A stretch of DNA of 36,739 nt from Lachnospiraceae bacterium. GTDB taxonomy: Bacteria; Bacillota; Clostridia; Lachnospirales; Lachnospiraceae. Positions 25,050 to 34,120 of this stretch are shown here, one piece after another (position 1 is the stretch's first letter; every line of letters begins with the position of its first letter). Location of the stretch: contig JAFSTX010000073.1 in the NCBI GenBank assembly GCA_017445585.1, positions 1 to 36,739 on the forward strand, in the 5' to 3' direction. The notes below the pieces were generated by a model. It was not told the origin of the DNA. It saw only the letters and a list, made by a program, of their open reading frames with translations, and did not search any database. Both the position numbers and the translations under genes were made by a program.

Positions 25050-26996
25050 TCACTTCAGCATCTCCTGGCCGCCGGTCACGGGCAGTGCCTGGCCCGTCTC
25101 GTACTTCTGCTCCACGATATAAAAGATCGCCCTTGCGACATCCTCGGGCAGGCAGCCGCGTCCGAGCGGTACCTTTGCCTCATAAAAGCGTCTCACGTCG
25201 TCCACCGTCTTTGCTCCAGGAACCTTGCCGGCTTTCAGATACTGGACAAAGAGGCCTCTCTCCGGATCCGACCAGAGCGGACCGTCCAGGAAATTGCCGG
25301 GGCAGACCGCGTTGACCTTGATCCCTGCGGGAGCCAGCTCGAGCGCAAAGCTCTGGGTCAGACCGATACCGCCGAATTTGGAGCCTGCGTAGGCGAAGTT
25401 CCTGTTGGAGCCCGAAAGTCCCGACTTGGAATTGACCTCCACGATATCCATCATGTACGCGGGATCAGCCTCATGCTGCAGCTTCATCACCTCGCTCGCG
25501 TATTTTACGCAGAGGAAGTAGGCCGTGTAGTTGACCGAGGTCACGAGCTCAAATGCCGATTTCGTCATCTCCGGCAGTCCGCCCGCTCTGACGATTCCGG
25601 CGTTGTTTACGAAAATATCGAGTCCGCCGTAGCTGCGCACGCACTCTCTGACCATGTCCTTTACCGAATCCTCGTCGGTGACGTTGGCGGAGACTGCGAG
25701 CGTGCGGCCCGCTCCGCAGGCAGCGTTAAGCTCGTCGGAAAGAGCCTTCGCGCCCTCAAAATTCATATCCGCGATGACTACGTACGCGCCTTCACCCAGC
25801 ATCGCGCGGGCGATGCCGGCACCAAAGCCCTGAGCGGAGCCTGTGACGATCGCTACTTTTTCGGCAAGTCTGCCTGCTCCCGCCGGCGCCGCTCCGACCT
25901 TGCTCCTGTAGGATTCGACCTCCCAGTTCCTGATGAAATCGGTAAGACGGGCGCTCATATGGCGCGCTCCGCCAAAGGATGAGGCGTACACGGCTATCTT
26001 GACAGCGTCTGTAAAGACTGCCTGAGCGGTAGCGGCTTCCTTATAATTTTTGCCGCAGGCAAACATGCCGACGCCCCTGAGAAATACGATCCTGGGCTCG
26101 TAGCCGTACTCGGCTCTGTATTCTTCCAGAGCACTGTCAAGCTCGTCCGCGGAATCAAGGAACATCGCGGCGCAGCGGCAGTACACGATATGGTCGGGAG
26201 TAAAGCTTCCGGCAAGAGGAGCAAACGCGGCGCGGCTGCTGCAGAAGCGCTCGATCTCGCGGCTGAAGCTGTAGCGCACGATATGGGGCGCGCCAAGTTT
26301 CATGCGCAGAACGGGCGCAAAAAGCGCGGCCTGCTCTTCCCTCTCATCTCCGGCCGGTATCTCGGCTGTATCGGGCGTCTTCTTGATCAGCTTGTCCAGA
26401 CGTGCAAAAAAATCCGCGACGAGCCGATCCAGCGCGGAAACGGTATTTGCCGCAAAGAAAATACCGTGATTCTGGAGTATCAGTATCTCGGGATTCCTGC
26501 CGTTTGCGGCGCAGAACTCCTCCATCCTCTGCCTGCAGAGAACGGCAAGCGTATATCCCGGTTTCGTTTCCTCTATCCATACCGCATTTTTAAAACTGGC
26601 CGCGGCGATCTTTCTGCCGTTTTTTCCGCAGGTCATACCGTTGACCCTGGCGGGGTGGACATGGAGGATATATGTCTCATCAAAAAGATTGTGGAGCAGC
26701 GTCTCCACGGAAGGGCGTCCGCTCTCGCCGGGAAGCCTGGCCGCCATCATATCCGCAAGGACCTGAGCCTCGCGTTTCTTCTCGTCAGCGGGGTATTTTT
26801 TGACCATGATCTCGCTGAGCGCGGTTCTGGAAAGCTTTACAAAGCCCTTTTCGGTGATGGTCGCAAGCGACGTCCCCGAGCCCTTGATGCAGAGCGTATC
26901 GCCGCTCTTATATGAAGTATTTCCGCCGCCGGCCAGGACGTATTCGGGGTCCGATCCGTAGCGGTTGGATATCTCTACGATGTGCTTTAAACTCAT
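25050..26996 (-). CDS. Bifunctional class II aldolase / short-chain dehydrogenase
   Basis: A 648-residue fusion. The N-terminal 1-370 region is a class II aldolase/adducin domain (LAGGGNTSYK, CIKGSGTSLA, and the zinc-binding ILHVHPARVNG with a further QNHGIFFAAN). The C-terminal half from about residue 385 is an NAD(P)-dependent SDR (VAIVTGSAQGFGAGIA, VIADMNFEG, NNAGIVRAGG, catalytic YAGSK, CPGNFLDG). The same arrangement is found in rhamnulose-1-phosphate aldolase/lactaldehyde dehydrogenase (RhaD-type) proteins, in which aldol cleavage of a ketose-phosphate is coupled to redox handling of the aldehyde. The substrate here is not deducible. It follows the E1 gene after a hairpin-containing 69-bp gap. 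Confidence 0.88.
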   Translation of the reverse strand: MSLKHIVEISNRYGSDPEYVLAGGGNTSYKSGDTLCIKGSGTSLATITEKGFVKLSRTALSEIMVKKYPADEKKREAQVLADMMAARLPGESGRPSVETLLHNLFDETYILHVHPARVNGMTCGKNGRKIAAASFKNAVWIEETKPGYTLAVLCRQRMEEFCAANGRNPEILILQNHGIFFAANTVSALDRLVADFFARLDKLIKKTPDTAEIPAGDEREEQAALFAPVLRMKLGAPHIVRYSFSREIERFCSSRAAFAPLAGSFTPDHIVYCRCAAMFLDSADELDSALEEYRAEYGYEPRIVFLRGVGMFACGKNYKEAATAQAVFTDAVKIAVYASSFGGARHMSARLTDFIRNWEVESYRSKVGAAPAGAGRLAEKVAIVTGSAQGFGAGIARAMLGEGAYVVIADMNFEGAKALSDELNAACGAGRTLAVSANVTDEDSVKDMVRECVRSYGGLDIFVNNAGIVRAGGLPEMTKSAFELVTSVNYTAYFLCVKYASEVMKLQHEADPAYMMDIVEVNSKSGLSGSNRNFAYAGSKFGGIGLTQSFALELAPAGIKVNAVCPGNFLDGPLWSDPERGLFVQYLKAGKVPGAKTVDDVRRFYEAKVPLGRGCLPEDVARAIFYIVEQKYETGQALPVTGGQEMLK

Positions 26997-27017
26997 TTTT
27001 TGTCCTCTTACAATATC

Positions 27018-27046
27018 GGAGGCATGGCCAAAGGGCGCATGCCTCC
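27018..27046 (-). promoter_or_regulatory. Intercistronic hairpin between E1 and aldolase/SDR genes
   Basis: GGAGGCATG-N11-CATGCCTCC is a perfect 9-bp stem in the gap. No T run follows on the minus strand. It lies upstream of the aldolase/SDR ribosome binding site (AAGAGGA) and may mark an RNA processing or stability element. Confidence 0.5.
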
Positions 27047-27065
27047 ATCTCTTAAAATCAGGCTG

Positions 27066-29549
27066 TTACACGCCGCCTTTGGCGCGCTTCATTTTTTCTA
27101 CCGTGGTGAAATTGTGGGTGGCGACATGGCCGGGCAGAGGAAGGATCCTCTCGTGGATGGCGTCGATGATCCAGTCTGCCTGAGGGAAGAACATGTGATC
27201 CAGCTCGTAGCAGGGCGTGATCCAGTTTCTGGAGCCGACTACGGTCACAGGGCCGTCCAGATAGTCAAAGGCCAGCTCGCCGATGGTCGCTGCCATATCC
27301 TTCATCACGGAGTTTCTCTCTACCGCGTCGCCTACGATCACGCAGCGTCCGGTCTTTTTGATCGACTCAACGACCTTTGTATAGTCAAAGGGTACGATGG
27401 AGCGGGCGTCGATAACCTCGGCGGAAACGCCGTATTTCTCCTCGAGGATCTTTGCGGCCTCCATGGCGCGGTAGATGACGGCGCCGATGGAAAGAATGGT
27501 GACGTCCTTGCCGGGACGCTTGATATCGGGCTCGCCGATCGTGATCTCGTATTTGCCCTCGGGAACTCCGCCTTCGTGGAACTCCTCAGCCTTGTCGTAG
27601 ATACGCTGCGACTCAAAGAAGATCACGGGATCGGTGCCGTTGAGCGCGGCCTGCATCAGGCCCTTCGCATCGTAAGGCGTAGCGGGGAAGACGACCTTCA
27701 GTCCGGGGATATGAGCGGTCAGAGCCGTCCAGTCCTGGGAATGCTGAGCGCCGTACTTGGATCCGACGGAAACTCTCAGGATGATGGGCATCTTGAGGAT
27801 GCCGGCAGACATGGCCTGCCATTTTGCCATCTGGTTAAAGATCTCATCACCGGCGCAGCCGATAAAGTCGGCGTACATCAGCTCGACTATGACGCGGCCG
27901 CCGCACATGGCGTAACCTACTGCGGAGCCGACTATAGCGGACTCGGAGATAGGCGCATTGAAAAGCCTGTGATAAGGTATGGCCTCCGTCATCTTCTTGT
28001 ATACACCGAAGGCGCCTCCCCAGTCGCGGTTCTCCTCGCCGTAGGCGATAAGGGTGGGATCCTCGTAGAATTTATCGATGATCGGCTCAGCCAGACCGTC
28101 GCGGATATTAAAGGCTTTCATCTTGGAGACGGGCTTTCCGCTCTCATCCCATGCAGTGCGGATCTTGGTGGAGAGCTCCTTGATACGAGGGCACTCCTCG
28201 CGGGGCAGAAGCATCTCGCTCTCGCGGTCGGGATCCATGCTCTCGACGTGAAGGTTGGAGAACATCAGGGACGAAATGGCCTCGGGATCCTTTTCCAGAT
28301 CCATGCGGGGCGAGATCTCGTCGTTGATGGCCAGCTTCATGATCTCGGTCATGCGGGTCGTGATCTGCTCGCGCATAGCAGCAAGCTCGTCCTCCGTGGC
28401 GACCTTGCCTCTGCCGGAGGTAAGCTTTCTGCCGAAGGCGGCGATAGGATCCGCATCCTTCCAGGCCTGTATCTCTTCGGGAGTACGGTAGGTGGAGGAA
28501 TCGGAAGGCGAATGTCCGGAAATACGGTAGGTCACTACGTCAAGCAGCGCGGGGCCCTTGCCGGCAAGCAGCAGCTCTTTCTTGCGCTTTACGGCGTCGA
28601 TCACAGCAAGAGGATCGTAGCCGTTTACACGCTCTGCATGCATTTCCTCAGGGTTGAAGCCTGCGCCGAGCCTTGCAGCAAAGTCAAAGCCCATGGTCTC
28701 GCCTCGGGTCTGGCCGCCCATTCCGTAATGGTTGTTGAAGATATTGAACAGAAGCGGAAGTCCCTCTCCGGAGCCCTCGCCCCAGAGCTTCTTGATCTGG
28801 TCCATAGTGGAGAAGTTCATGGACTCAAGGACAGGGCCTCTGCCGCAGGCGCCGTCGCCGAAGTTGGCTACGACGATGCCCTTTTTATGGTTGACTCTCT
28901 TGTAGATCGCCGCGCCGAGTGCCGCGGGAACGCCGCCGCCGACGATGGCGTTGTTGGGCATGATGCCGAAAGGAATAAAGAAGGCATGCATCGATCCGCC
29001 CAGACCCTTGTTAAAGCCGGTCGTACGGGCAAAGATCTCAGCCAGCGCGCCGTAGAGCAGGAAATCTATAGCCAGCTCCTTTACGCTGCCGCCGGTGTTC
29101 ATGTGCTTTTCTACTACGGAAAGCACGCTGCCGCCGAGGAATTCCTTCATGATATCGTAGAGCTCCTGCTCGTCCAGCTGATGGATGGAGGAAAGTCCCT
29201 TGGCCAGGATTTCGCCATGGCTGCGGTGCGATCCGAAGGTCAGGTCCTCGATGCCGAGGCTGTAGGCCTCTCCTACCGCGCTGGCTTCCTGTCCGATGGA
29301 CAGATGCGCAGGGCCGGGGTTGTTGTACTCGACGCCGTTGTAGCTGCTCTTGGTCTTTACCTCGTTGAGCATGGTCTCGAATTCATGTATGATCGACATA
29401 TCGCGGTAGATACGAAGCAGATCATCGCGCGAATAGATCTTTTTCTCTTCGGCAAAGCTCAGATCGTACTGGCATACCGGGATGTCTTCAAAGTGGATAA
29501 AACCTTTTTCAAAGGCCTTTTTGGGATCAACAAATTGACTCTTGGGCAT
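27066..29549 (-). CDS. Fused alpha-beta E1 component of a 2-oxoacid-dehydrogenase-type complex
   Basis: An 827-residue thiamine-diphosphate enzyme with alpha and beta subunits fused. The alpha part (about 30-400) has TFGSHRSHGEILAK, GKGLGGSMHAF, the ThDP motif FGDGACGRGP ending NNHYGMGG, and TYRISGHSPSDSS. The beta part (about 450-827) has YGEENRDWGGAFGVYKKM, FNAPISESAIVGSAVGYAM, GGRVIVELMYADF and RSIVPFDYTKVVES. Fused E1 is known in acetoin-dehydrogenase-like and branched-chain-like relatives. With E2 and E3 in the same operon it oxidatively cleaves a 2-oxoacid or diketone to an acyl-CoA. Its start has AAAGGAG 7 nt upstream and is 12 bp from the preceding transketolase gene. Confidence 0.93.
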   Translation of the reverse strand: MPKSQFVDPKKAFEKGFIHFEDIPVCQYDLSFAEEKKIYSRDDLLRIYRDMSIIHEFETMLNEVKTKSSYNGVEYNNPGPAHLSIGQEASAVGEAYSLGIEDLTFGSHRSHGEILAKGLSSIHQLDEQELYDIMKEFLGGSVLSVVEKHMNTGGSVKELAIDFLLYGALAEIFARTTGFNKGLGGSMHAFFIPFGIMPNNAIVGGGVPAALGAAIYKRVNHKKGIVVANFGDGACGRGPVLESMNFSTMDQIKKLWGEGSGEGLPLLFNIFNNHYGMGGQTRGETMGFDFAARLGAGFNPEEMHAERVNGYDPLAVIDAVKRKKELLLAGKGPALLDVVTYRISGHSPSDSSTYRTPEEIQAWKDADPIAAFGRKLTSGRGKVATEDELAAMREQITTRMTEIMKLAINDEISPRMDLEKDPEAISSLMFSNLHVESMDPDRESEMLLPREECPRIKELSTKIRTAWDESGKPVSKMKAFNIRDGLAEPIIDKFYEDPTLIAYGEENRDWGGAFGVYKKMTEAIPYHRLFNAPISESAIVGSAVGYAMCGGRVIVELMYADFIGCAGDEIFNQMAKWQAMSAGILKMPIILRVSVGSKYGAQHSQDWTALTAHIPGLKVVFPATPYDAKGLMQAALNGTDPVIFFESQRIYDKAEEFHEGGVPEGKYEITIGEPDIKRPGKDVTILSIGAVIYRAMEAAKILEEKYGVSAEVIDARSIVPFDYTKVVESIKKTGRCVIVGDAVERNSVMKDMAATIGELAFDYLDGPVTVVGSRNWITPCYELDHMFFPQADWIIDAIHERILPLPGHVATHNFTTVEKMKRAKGGV

Positions 29550-29561
29550 TGTTTTTCTCCT

Positions 29562-30530
29562 TTATTTATTCTTTCTGGCTATCACCTTGCGGACGGCCTT
29601 GGCGACGTGCCCGGCGGTAAGTCCGAAGCGCTTCTGCAGGTAGCTCTGGGTACCGACCTCGCCAAACTCATCCTCGACGGCTACGTGCTCGATCGGCACG
29701 GGGCAGCGCGCTCCAAGGACTTCGCTGACAGCGGAGGTAAGTCCGCCGTAGCGGTTGTGGTTCTCGGCAGTCACGACGGCTCCGGTCTTTCCGGCCCACT
29801 CGCAGACCGCATCCACGTCGATCGGCTTGACCGTGAACATATCGACCACGGCTACCGAGATGCCCTCTTTTTCGAGAGCCTGGGCGGCCTGCATGGCCTC
29901 GTGGATCATGATGCCGGTAGCAAATACCACGGCATCGCTGCCCTCGCGGAGCGTGATGGCCTTGCCGATGGGCGTCTCGCTGCCCTCTTCGTAGACCTTG
30001 GCGTATGATTTGCGGCTGACGCGTACATATTTAACTCCGGGAAGATCCACGCACTGATGAAGCACGCTCTCGAGCATCGTCGGATCGGTGATGTCGATGA
30101 CAGTCGAACCGGGCAGAGCGCGGTAAAGCGCCATATCCTCAAAAGGCATGTGCGTGCCGCCGTTCATGCTGGCGGTGACGCCTGCATCGGTGCCGAGGAT
30201 CGTGATATCGTTCTTTGCATAACCGGCGGAAAGGAACGCCTGGTCATAGCAGCGGCGCGACGAGAAGCAGCCGAAGCTGTGCACGATGGGCTTGAAGCCC
30301 TCTGCAGCCAGGCCGCAGGCCACTCCGATCATATTTGCCTCCGCGATACCGCAGTTGATCGCGCGGTCGGGATGTGCGGCGCCCCACTTGGCGGTGCCGA
30401 TACAGTTCATCAGATCCGAATCCAGATAAATCACATCAGGGTCGGCCTCCGCCAGAGCGGGAATGGTCGAACCAAGGACCTGCTTACAAAGTCTGGGGTC
30501 AAGCTCTCCGTTATATACGATCTTTATCAT
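29562..30530 (-). CDS. Transketolase, C-terminal (pyrimidine-binding) subunit
   Basis: About 322 residues, the C-terminal half of a split transketolase. The catalytic Glu is in NCGIAEANMIG, followed by VHSFGCFSSRRCYDQ, TILGTDAGVTASMNGGTHMP, and a C-terminal domain with VVTAENHNRYGGLTSAVSE. ATG 30528-30530 sits 4 bp after the N-terminal subunit's stop and uses the GGAGG in that gene's end, so the two subunits are co-translated. Split transketolases occur in Clostridia and in sugar-specific pathways such as apulose-4-phosphate or sulfo-sugar degradation. The donor ketose cannot be assigned. Confidence 0.92.
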   Translation of the reverse strand: MIKIVYNGELDPRLCKQVLGSTIPALAEADPDVIYLDSDLMNCIGTAKWGAAHPDRAINCGIAEANMIGVACGLAAEGFKPIVHSFGCFSSRRCYDQAFLSAGYAKNDITILGTDAGVTASMNGGTHMPFEDMALYRALPGSTVIDITDPTMLESVLHQCVDLPGVKYVRVSRKSYAKVYEEGSETPIGKAITLREGSDAVVFATGIMIHEAMQAAQALEKEGISVAVVDMFTVKPIDVDAVCEWAGKTGAVVTAENHNRYGGLTSAVSEVLGARCPVPIEHVAVEDEFGEVGTQSYLQKRFGLTAGHVAKAVRKVIARKNK

Positions 30531-30534
30531 ACTC

Positions 30535-31374
30535 TTAACCCTCCAATTCCTTGATCTCTGCCTCAAGGCGCTCTTTCCAGATCGCCAGATTTTCATCGGT
30601 AACCGGATAGGTGTGGTTCATGGCAGTCTCGGCGACTTCCTTGATACCTGCGCCCTTGACGGTATCCATGACGATCGCGTAGGGCTTGTCTCCGCCCTTT
30701 CTTGTGCGCTCGAGCGCCGCGGCAAGCTCATCCACGTCATTGCCGTTGACCTTTACGGTATCAAAACCAAAGGCCTTGAACTTTGCTTCAAAATCACCCA
30801 TATCGTGTATGTCGGCGGTCCAGCCGTCCAGCTGACGCTTGTTCCAGTCGAGCAGGACTACGAGGTTGCCGAGCTTTTTGGCCGAAGCAAAGGAGAAGCC
30901 CTCCCATACCTGGCCTTCGTTTGTCTCGCCGTCACCTACGATGAGGAAAACGCGGCTGTCGCGTCCGCGAAGCTTCTCGCCCAGAGCCATGCCGCAGGCA
31001 AGCGATACGCCCTGTCCAAGAGATCCCGTAGTCATGTCGATGCCGGGAGTCTTGTTCCTGTCGCAGTGGCTGGGGAGTCTCGTGCCGCCCTGATTCAGGG
31101 TGCGCAGCTCCTCATAGGGGAAAAAGCCTTTTACCGCCAGCGTTCCGTAGACCGCGGGGCCGGCGTGGCCCTTGGAGCAGACGAGCTTGTCACGCTCGGG
31201 CCAGGAGGGGTTTGCGGGATCGACCCGCATCTCGCGGCCATAGAGCACAGCAAGTGCGTCAGCTATGCTGAGCGCGCCGCCCGTGTGGCCGGATCCGATG
31301 GAATTGATGGCTGTCAGCGCGGCGATCCTGATCTTTGCCGCCAGAGCCTTGAGTTCTTTTGTCTCAGTAGTCAT
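30535..31374 (-). CDS. Transketolase, N-terminal (diphosphate-binding) subunit
   Basis: A 279-residue N-terminal half of transketolase. Diphosphate-binding features are SIGSGHTGGALSIADALAVL, CSKGHAGPAVY, GSLGQGVSLACGMALG, IVGDGETNEGQVWEG and LLDWNKRQLDG. The GDG-N motif needed for Mg-ThDP is intact. The ribosome binding site AAAGGAG is unusually far from the ATG (about 16 nt), with an in-frame TGA excluding an upstream start. It lies between the E3 gene and its partner subunit. Confidence 0.92.
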   Translation of the reverse strand: MTTETKELKALAAKIRIAALTAINSIGSGHTGGALSIADALAVLYGREMRVDPANPSWPERDKLVCSKGHAGPAVYGTLAVKGFFPYEELRTLNQGGTRLPSHCDRNKTPGIDMTTGSLGQGVSLACGMALGEKLRGRDSRVFLIVGDGETNEGQVWEGFSFASAKKLGNLVVLLDWNKRQLDGWTADIHDMGDFEAKFKAFGFDTVKVNGNDVDELAAALERTRKGGDKPYAIVMDTVKGAGIKEVAETAMNHTYPVTDENLAIWKERLEAEIKELEG

Positions 31375-31404
31375 TTGAAATCAGTTACGACTCCTTTCTT
31401 TATT

Positions 31405-32760
31405 TTAGAAGATCGCCTCACGGAAGGCCTCGCCTACCGTAGGGTGCGGGAATACATACTTCTGTATCTCAGAGAGGCGCATCTCGCGGCCCACCATCAT
31501 GGCGATGCCGTAGATGATCTCCGAGGCATAGCTGCCGATCATGGCAAATCCGAGGATCCTGCCATGTTCCTTGTCAACTATTATCTTCATGATGCCGTTT
31601 CCGCCCTCATTCTCGGCAAGATAGCGGCCGGAAAAACGCAGCGGGATCTTTTTGATCTCTACATCCAGGCCCTTCTCGCGGGCGGATTCCTCGCTTTCGC
31701 CTACGCAGGCGACCTCGGGGTTGGTGTAGATGACCGAAGGGATCGCATCATAATCTACCTTATCGGCTATGCCCAGCATATCTCTGACGGCAGCCTCGCC
31801 CTCGCGGTAGGCTGTGTGCGCCAGCATGCTGCGGCCGTTTACATCGCCGGCGGCCCAGATCCCGGGGACGCTCGTCCTGCAGTGTTCGTCTGTAACCACT
31901 GCGCCGCGCCGGATCTCCACGCCGAGCTCCTCAAGTCCCAGCCCGGCGGAAACAGCCCGCCTGCCGATGGAAATGAGCGCCTTGTCACCCTTTACCTCGC
32001 AGCTCTCGCCGCCAAGCTCATAGGTGATCTTTCCGTCTCTTACGGAAGTTACCTTCGCTCCGAGGATAAAGCGCACGCCTCTCTTTTCGTACTCTTTTTT
32101 CAGCATACCTGAGATCTCGCGGTCCGTGGGGCCGGCGATATGATCCAGCATCTCGAGGACAATGACCTCGGTGCCGATGGAATTGTAGTAGCTGACCATC
32201 TCAAGGCCTATGACTCCGCCGCCGACCACGAGGAGCGTGCCGGGCACTTCCTTCATGTCAAGGATTTCTCTGTTTGTCACGGCAAAGCCGCTCGCCAGGG
32301 AATCCTTCAGTCCGTCGATGGGCGGAAGCGCTGCCTCCGAGCCGGTGCATACAAGGATCCGCCTGCCCTCGATCACCTGATCTCCGGCAGCTACCGTAAA
32401 GACGTCGCCCTTGCGTCCGGTGATGCGCGCAGTCTCCTTGATCACATCGATCCCGCGGCTCTTCATCTTGGAGCCTACGCCCGCGACGAGGGTCTTTACG
32501 ACCTTGTTTTTACGGTCGATGATGGCGGGATGATCGATGGACGCGCCGGTAAAGCTGACGCCGTAGGGGGCGCTGTGCTTTGCGTAGTCGTAGATTTTTG
32601 CGGAATAAAGCAGAGTCTTGGTGGGGATGCAGCCTTCGTTCAGGCAGGTCCCGCCCAGAGCTCTCTTTTCGATAACGCAGGTCGACAGTCCGCCTTCGGC
32701 GGCCTTTTCCGCTGCGTTGTATCCGGCGGGGCCTCCGCCGATAACTATCAGTTCATACAT
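31405..32760 (-). CDS. lpdA: Dihydrolipoyl dehydrogenase (E3)
   Basis: A 451-residue flavoprotein disulfide reductase. It opens with the FAD-binding VIGGGPAGYNAAEKA and the redox-active disulfide motif GGTCLNEGCIPTK (C39, C44). An NAD-binding VVGGGVIGLEMVS and a second FAD motif (IWAAGDVNGRSM) follow, with the dimer-interface catalytic His-Glu in FPHPTVGEAF. It reoxidises the dihydrolipoamide on the E2 protein encoded 12 bp upstream in the same transcript, giving NADH. The gene begins behind AGGAGGG. Confidence 0.95.
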   Translation of the reverse strand: MYELIVIGGGPAGYNAAEKAAEGGLSTCVIEKRALGGTCLNEGCIPTKTLLYSAKIYDYAKHSAPYGVSFTGASIDHPAIIDRKNKVVKTLVAGVGSKMKSRGIDVIKETARITGRKGDVFTVAAGDQVIEGRRILVCTGSEAALPPIDGLKDSLASGFAVTNREILDMKEVPGTLLVVGGGVIGLEMVSYYNSIGTEVIVLEMLDHIAGPTDREISGMLKKEYEKRGVRFILGAKVTSVRDGKITYELGGESCEVKGDKALISIGRRAVSAGLGLEELGVEIRRGAVVTDEHCRTSVPGIWAAGDVNGRSMLAHTAYREGEAAVRDMLGIADKVDYDAIPSVIYTNPEVACVGESEESAREKGLDVEIKKIPLRFSGRYLAENEGGNGIMKIIVDKEHGRILGFAMIGSYASEIIYGIAMMVGREMRLSEIQKYVFPHPTVGEAFREAIF

Positions 32761-32771
32761 ACCGGTCCCTC

Positions 32772-34055
32772 CTATTTCGCCAGGAGCAGGTCAAAATGCT
32801 CCAGTCCGTCGCAGACTTCCTTGAGGAAGCGGGCTGCGGGCGATCCGTCTATAACTCTGTGGTCCACGGTCAGGGACAGACCCATGGCCGGATAACTCAC
32901 GTCTTTGCCGTCCGCTCCGGTCTTTATGCGGCGTGTTATAGAGCATACACCCAGGATAGCCGTCTGAGGCGGGTTGTTGATGGGTGTGAAGCTCTCGACG
33001 CCCAGCGAGCCAAGATTCGTGACGGTAAAGCTGCCGCCGGTGAGCTTGTCGGGATTGATGCTGCCGCTCTTGGCCTCGGCGATAAGGGTCTTGGCCTCGG
33101 CTGAGATCTCGTTGAGCGAGAGCGTATCGGCATGCATCAGCGTAGGCACCAGCAGTCCTCTGTCGGTATCTACGGCCACGCCGATATTCGCGTGCCTGAA
33201 ATAGCGCATCTTATCATCCACAAAGTTGGCGTTTATATCTCTGTATCTGAGCAGCACGCGCGATACCGCGTAGAGCACTATGTCGTTCAGGGTGATGTTT
33301 TCCAGACCCATTTTCTCCGCGCAGGCCTTTACCTGAGCGCGGTACGCCAGGATCGCCGTAGCATCGAAGCTGGAGTTCATGGTGAGCTGAGCCATGGAAG
33401 AAATCGAACCGTGCATGGCCTTCGCGATGACCTTGCGGATATTGGGAAGCGCTTCCTCGTCGTACTCAGGCCCGTCGGCGCATACGCAGGCGGCTGCGGC
33501 AGGAGCGGGAGCAGCTGCGGAAACAGGAGCCTGACCCGCCAGGAAGCCCTGATCAAGAGCCTTCTGAATATCTCTTTCTATAATGCGTCCCTCGGGACCT
33601 GTGGCAACGGCGCGCGAAATGTCCGCGCCGGTCTTTGCCGCAAGAGCTCTGGCTCTCGGGGATATGGCGCCCTCTGAGGAGCCCGAAGAAACCGCGGCGG
33701 CAGGAGCGCTCTGAGCCGGCTCGGCTGCCTTGGGCGTCTCGTCCTTTTCGGGCGCGGCAGCGGGAGCATCACCCGCGGGAGCCGCGGACGCAGCCGTAAA
33801 CGCGGAAATATCCTCACCGGCCTCTCCTATCACGCAGACATTCTCCAGACAGGGAACATCATCGCCCTCTTCGTGGAAAACAGCCAGCAGAGTACCCTCT
33901 ACGGTTGCCTCTTCTTCAAAAGCGGACTTGTCGGTCTCATACGAAAAGAGAACATCACCGACCTTGACGCTGTCGCCGACCTTTTTGTTCCAGGCCGTAA
34001 TAATGCAGCTTTCCACACTCTGTCCCTGACGGGGCATGATTACTGCAAATGCCAT
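32772..34055 (-). CDS. Dihydrolipoamide acyltransferase (E2)
   Basis: A 427-residue E2 protein with one lipoyl domain (residues 1-80; FSYETDKSAFEEEA, lipoylated K43), an Ala/Pro-rich linker, an E3-binding domain (ISPRARALAAKTGADISRAV, about 130-165), a second linker and a catalytic acyltransferase domain ending with DHRVIDGSPAA (H399, D403). It holds the complex and transfers the acyl group to CoA. It has the strongest ribosome binding site here (AAGGAGGT). The substrate of the complex is set by the E1 gene. Confidence 0.94.
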   Translation of the reverse strand: MAFAVIMPRQGQSVESCIITAWNKKVGDSVKVGDVLFSYETDKSAFEEEATVEGTLLAVFHEEGDDVPCLENVCVIGEAGEDISAFTAASAAPAGDAPAAAPEKDETPKAAEPAQSAPAAAVSSGSSEGAISPRARALAAKTGADISRAVATGPEGRIIERDIQKALDQGFLAGQAPVSAAAPAPAAAACVCADGPEYDEEALPNIRKVIAKAMHGSISSMAQLTMNSSFDATAILAYRAQVKACAEKMGLENITLNDIVLYAVSRVLLRYRDINANFVDDKMRYFRHANIGVAVDTDRGLLVPTLMHADTLSLNEISAEAKTLIAEAKSGSINPDKLTGGSFTVTNLGSLGVESFTPINNPPQTAILGVCSITRRIKTGADGKDVSYPAMGLSLTVDHRVIDGSPAARFLKEVCDGLEHFDLLLAK

Positions 34056-34120
34056 AGATACACCTCCTTGAACTCGATATAAAAACTTGTTTCAGAATAT
34101 GTTAATTGTTAAGCACGCCG

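Noticed and set aside
27000-30008. A 1002-codon open frame on the plus strand
   Set aside because: It lies antisense to the E1 and transketolase genes, which have clear families; it has no ribosome binding site or domain and arises from biased codon use.
30463-32112. A 549-codon plus-strand open frame
   Set aside because: Antisense to transketolase and lipoamide dehydrogenase; no recognisable motif.
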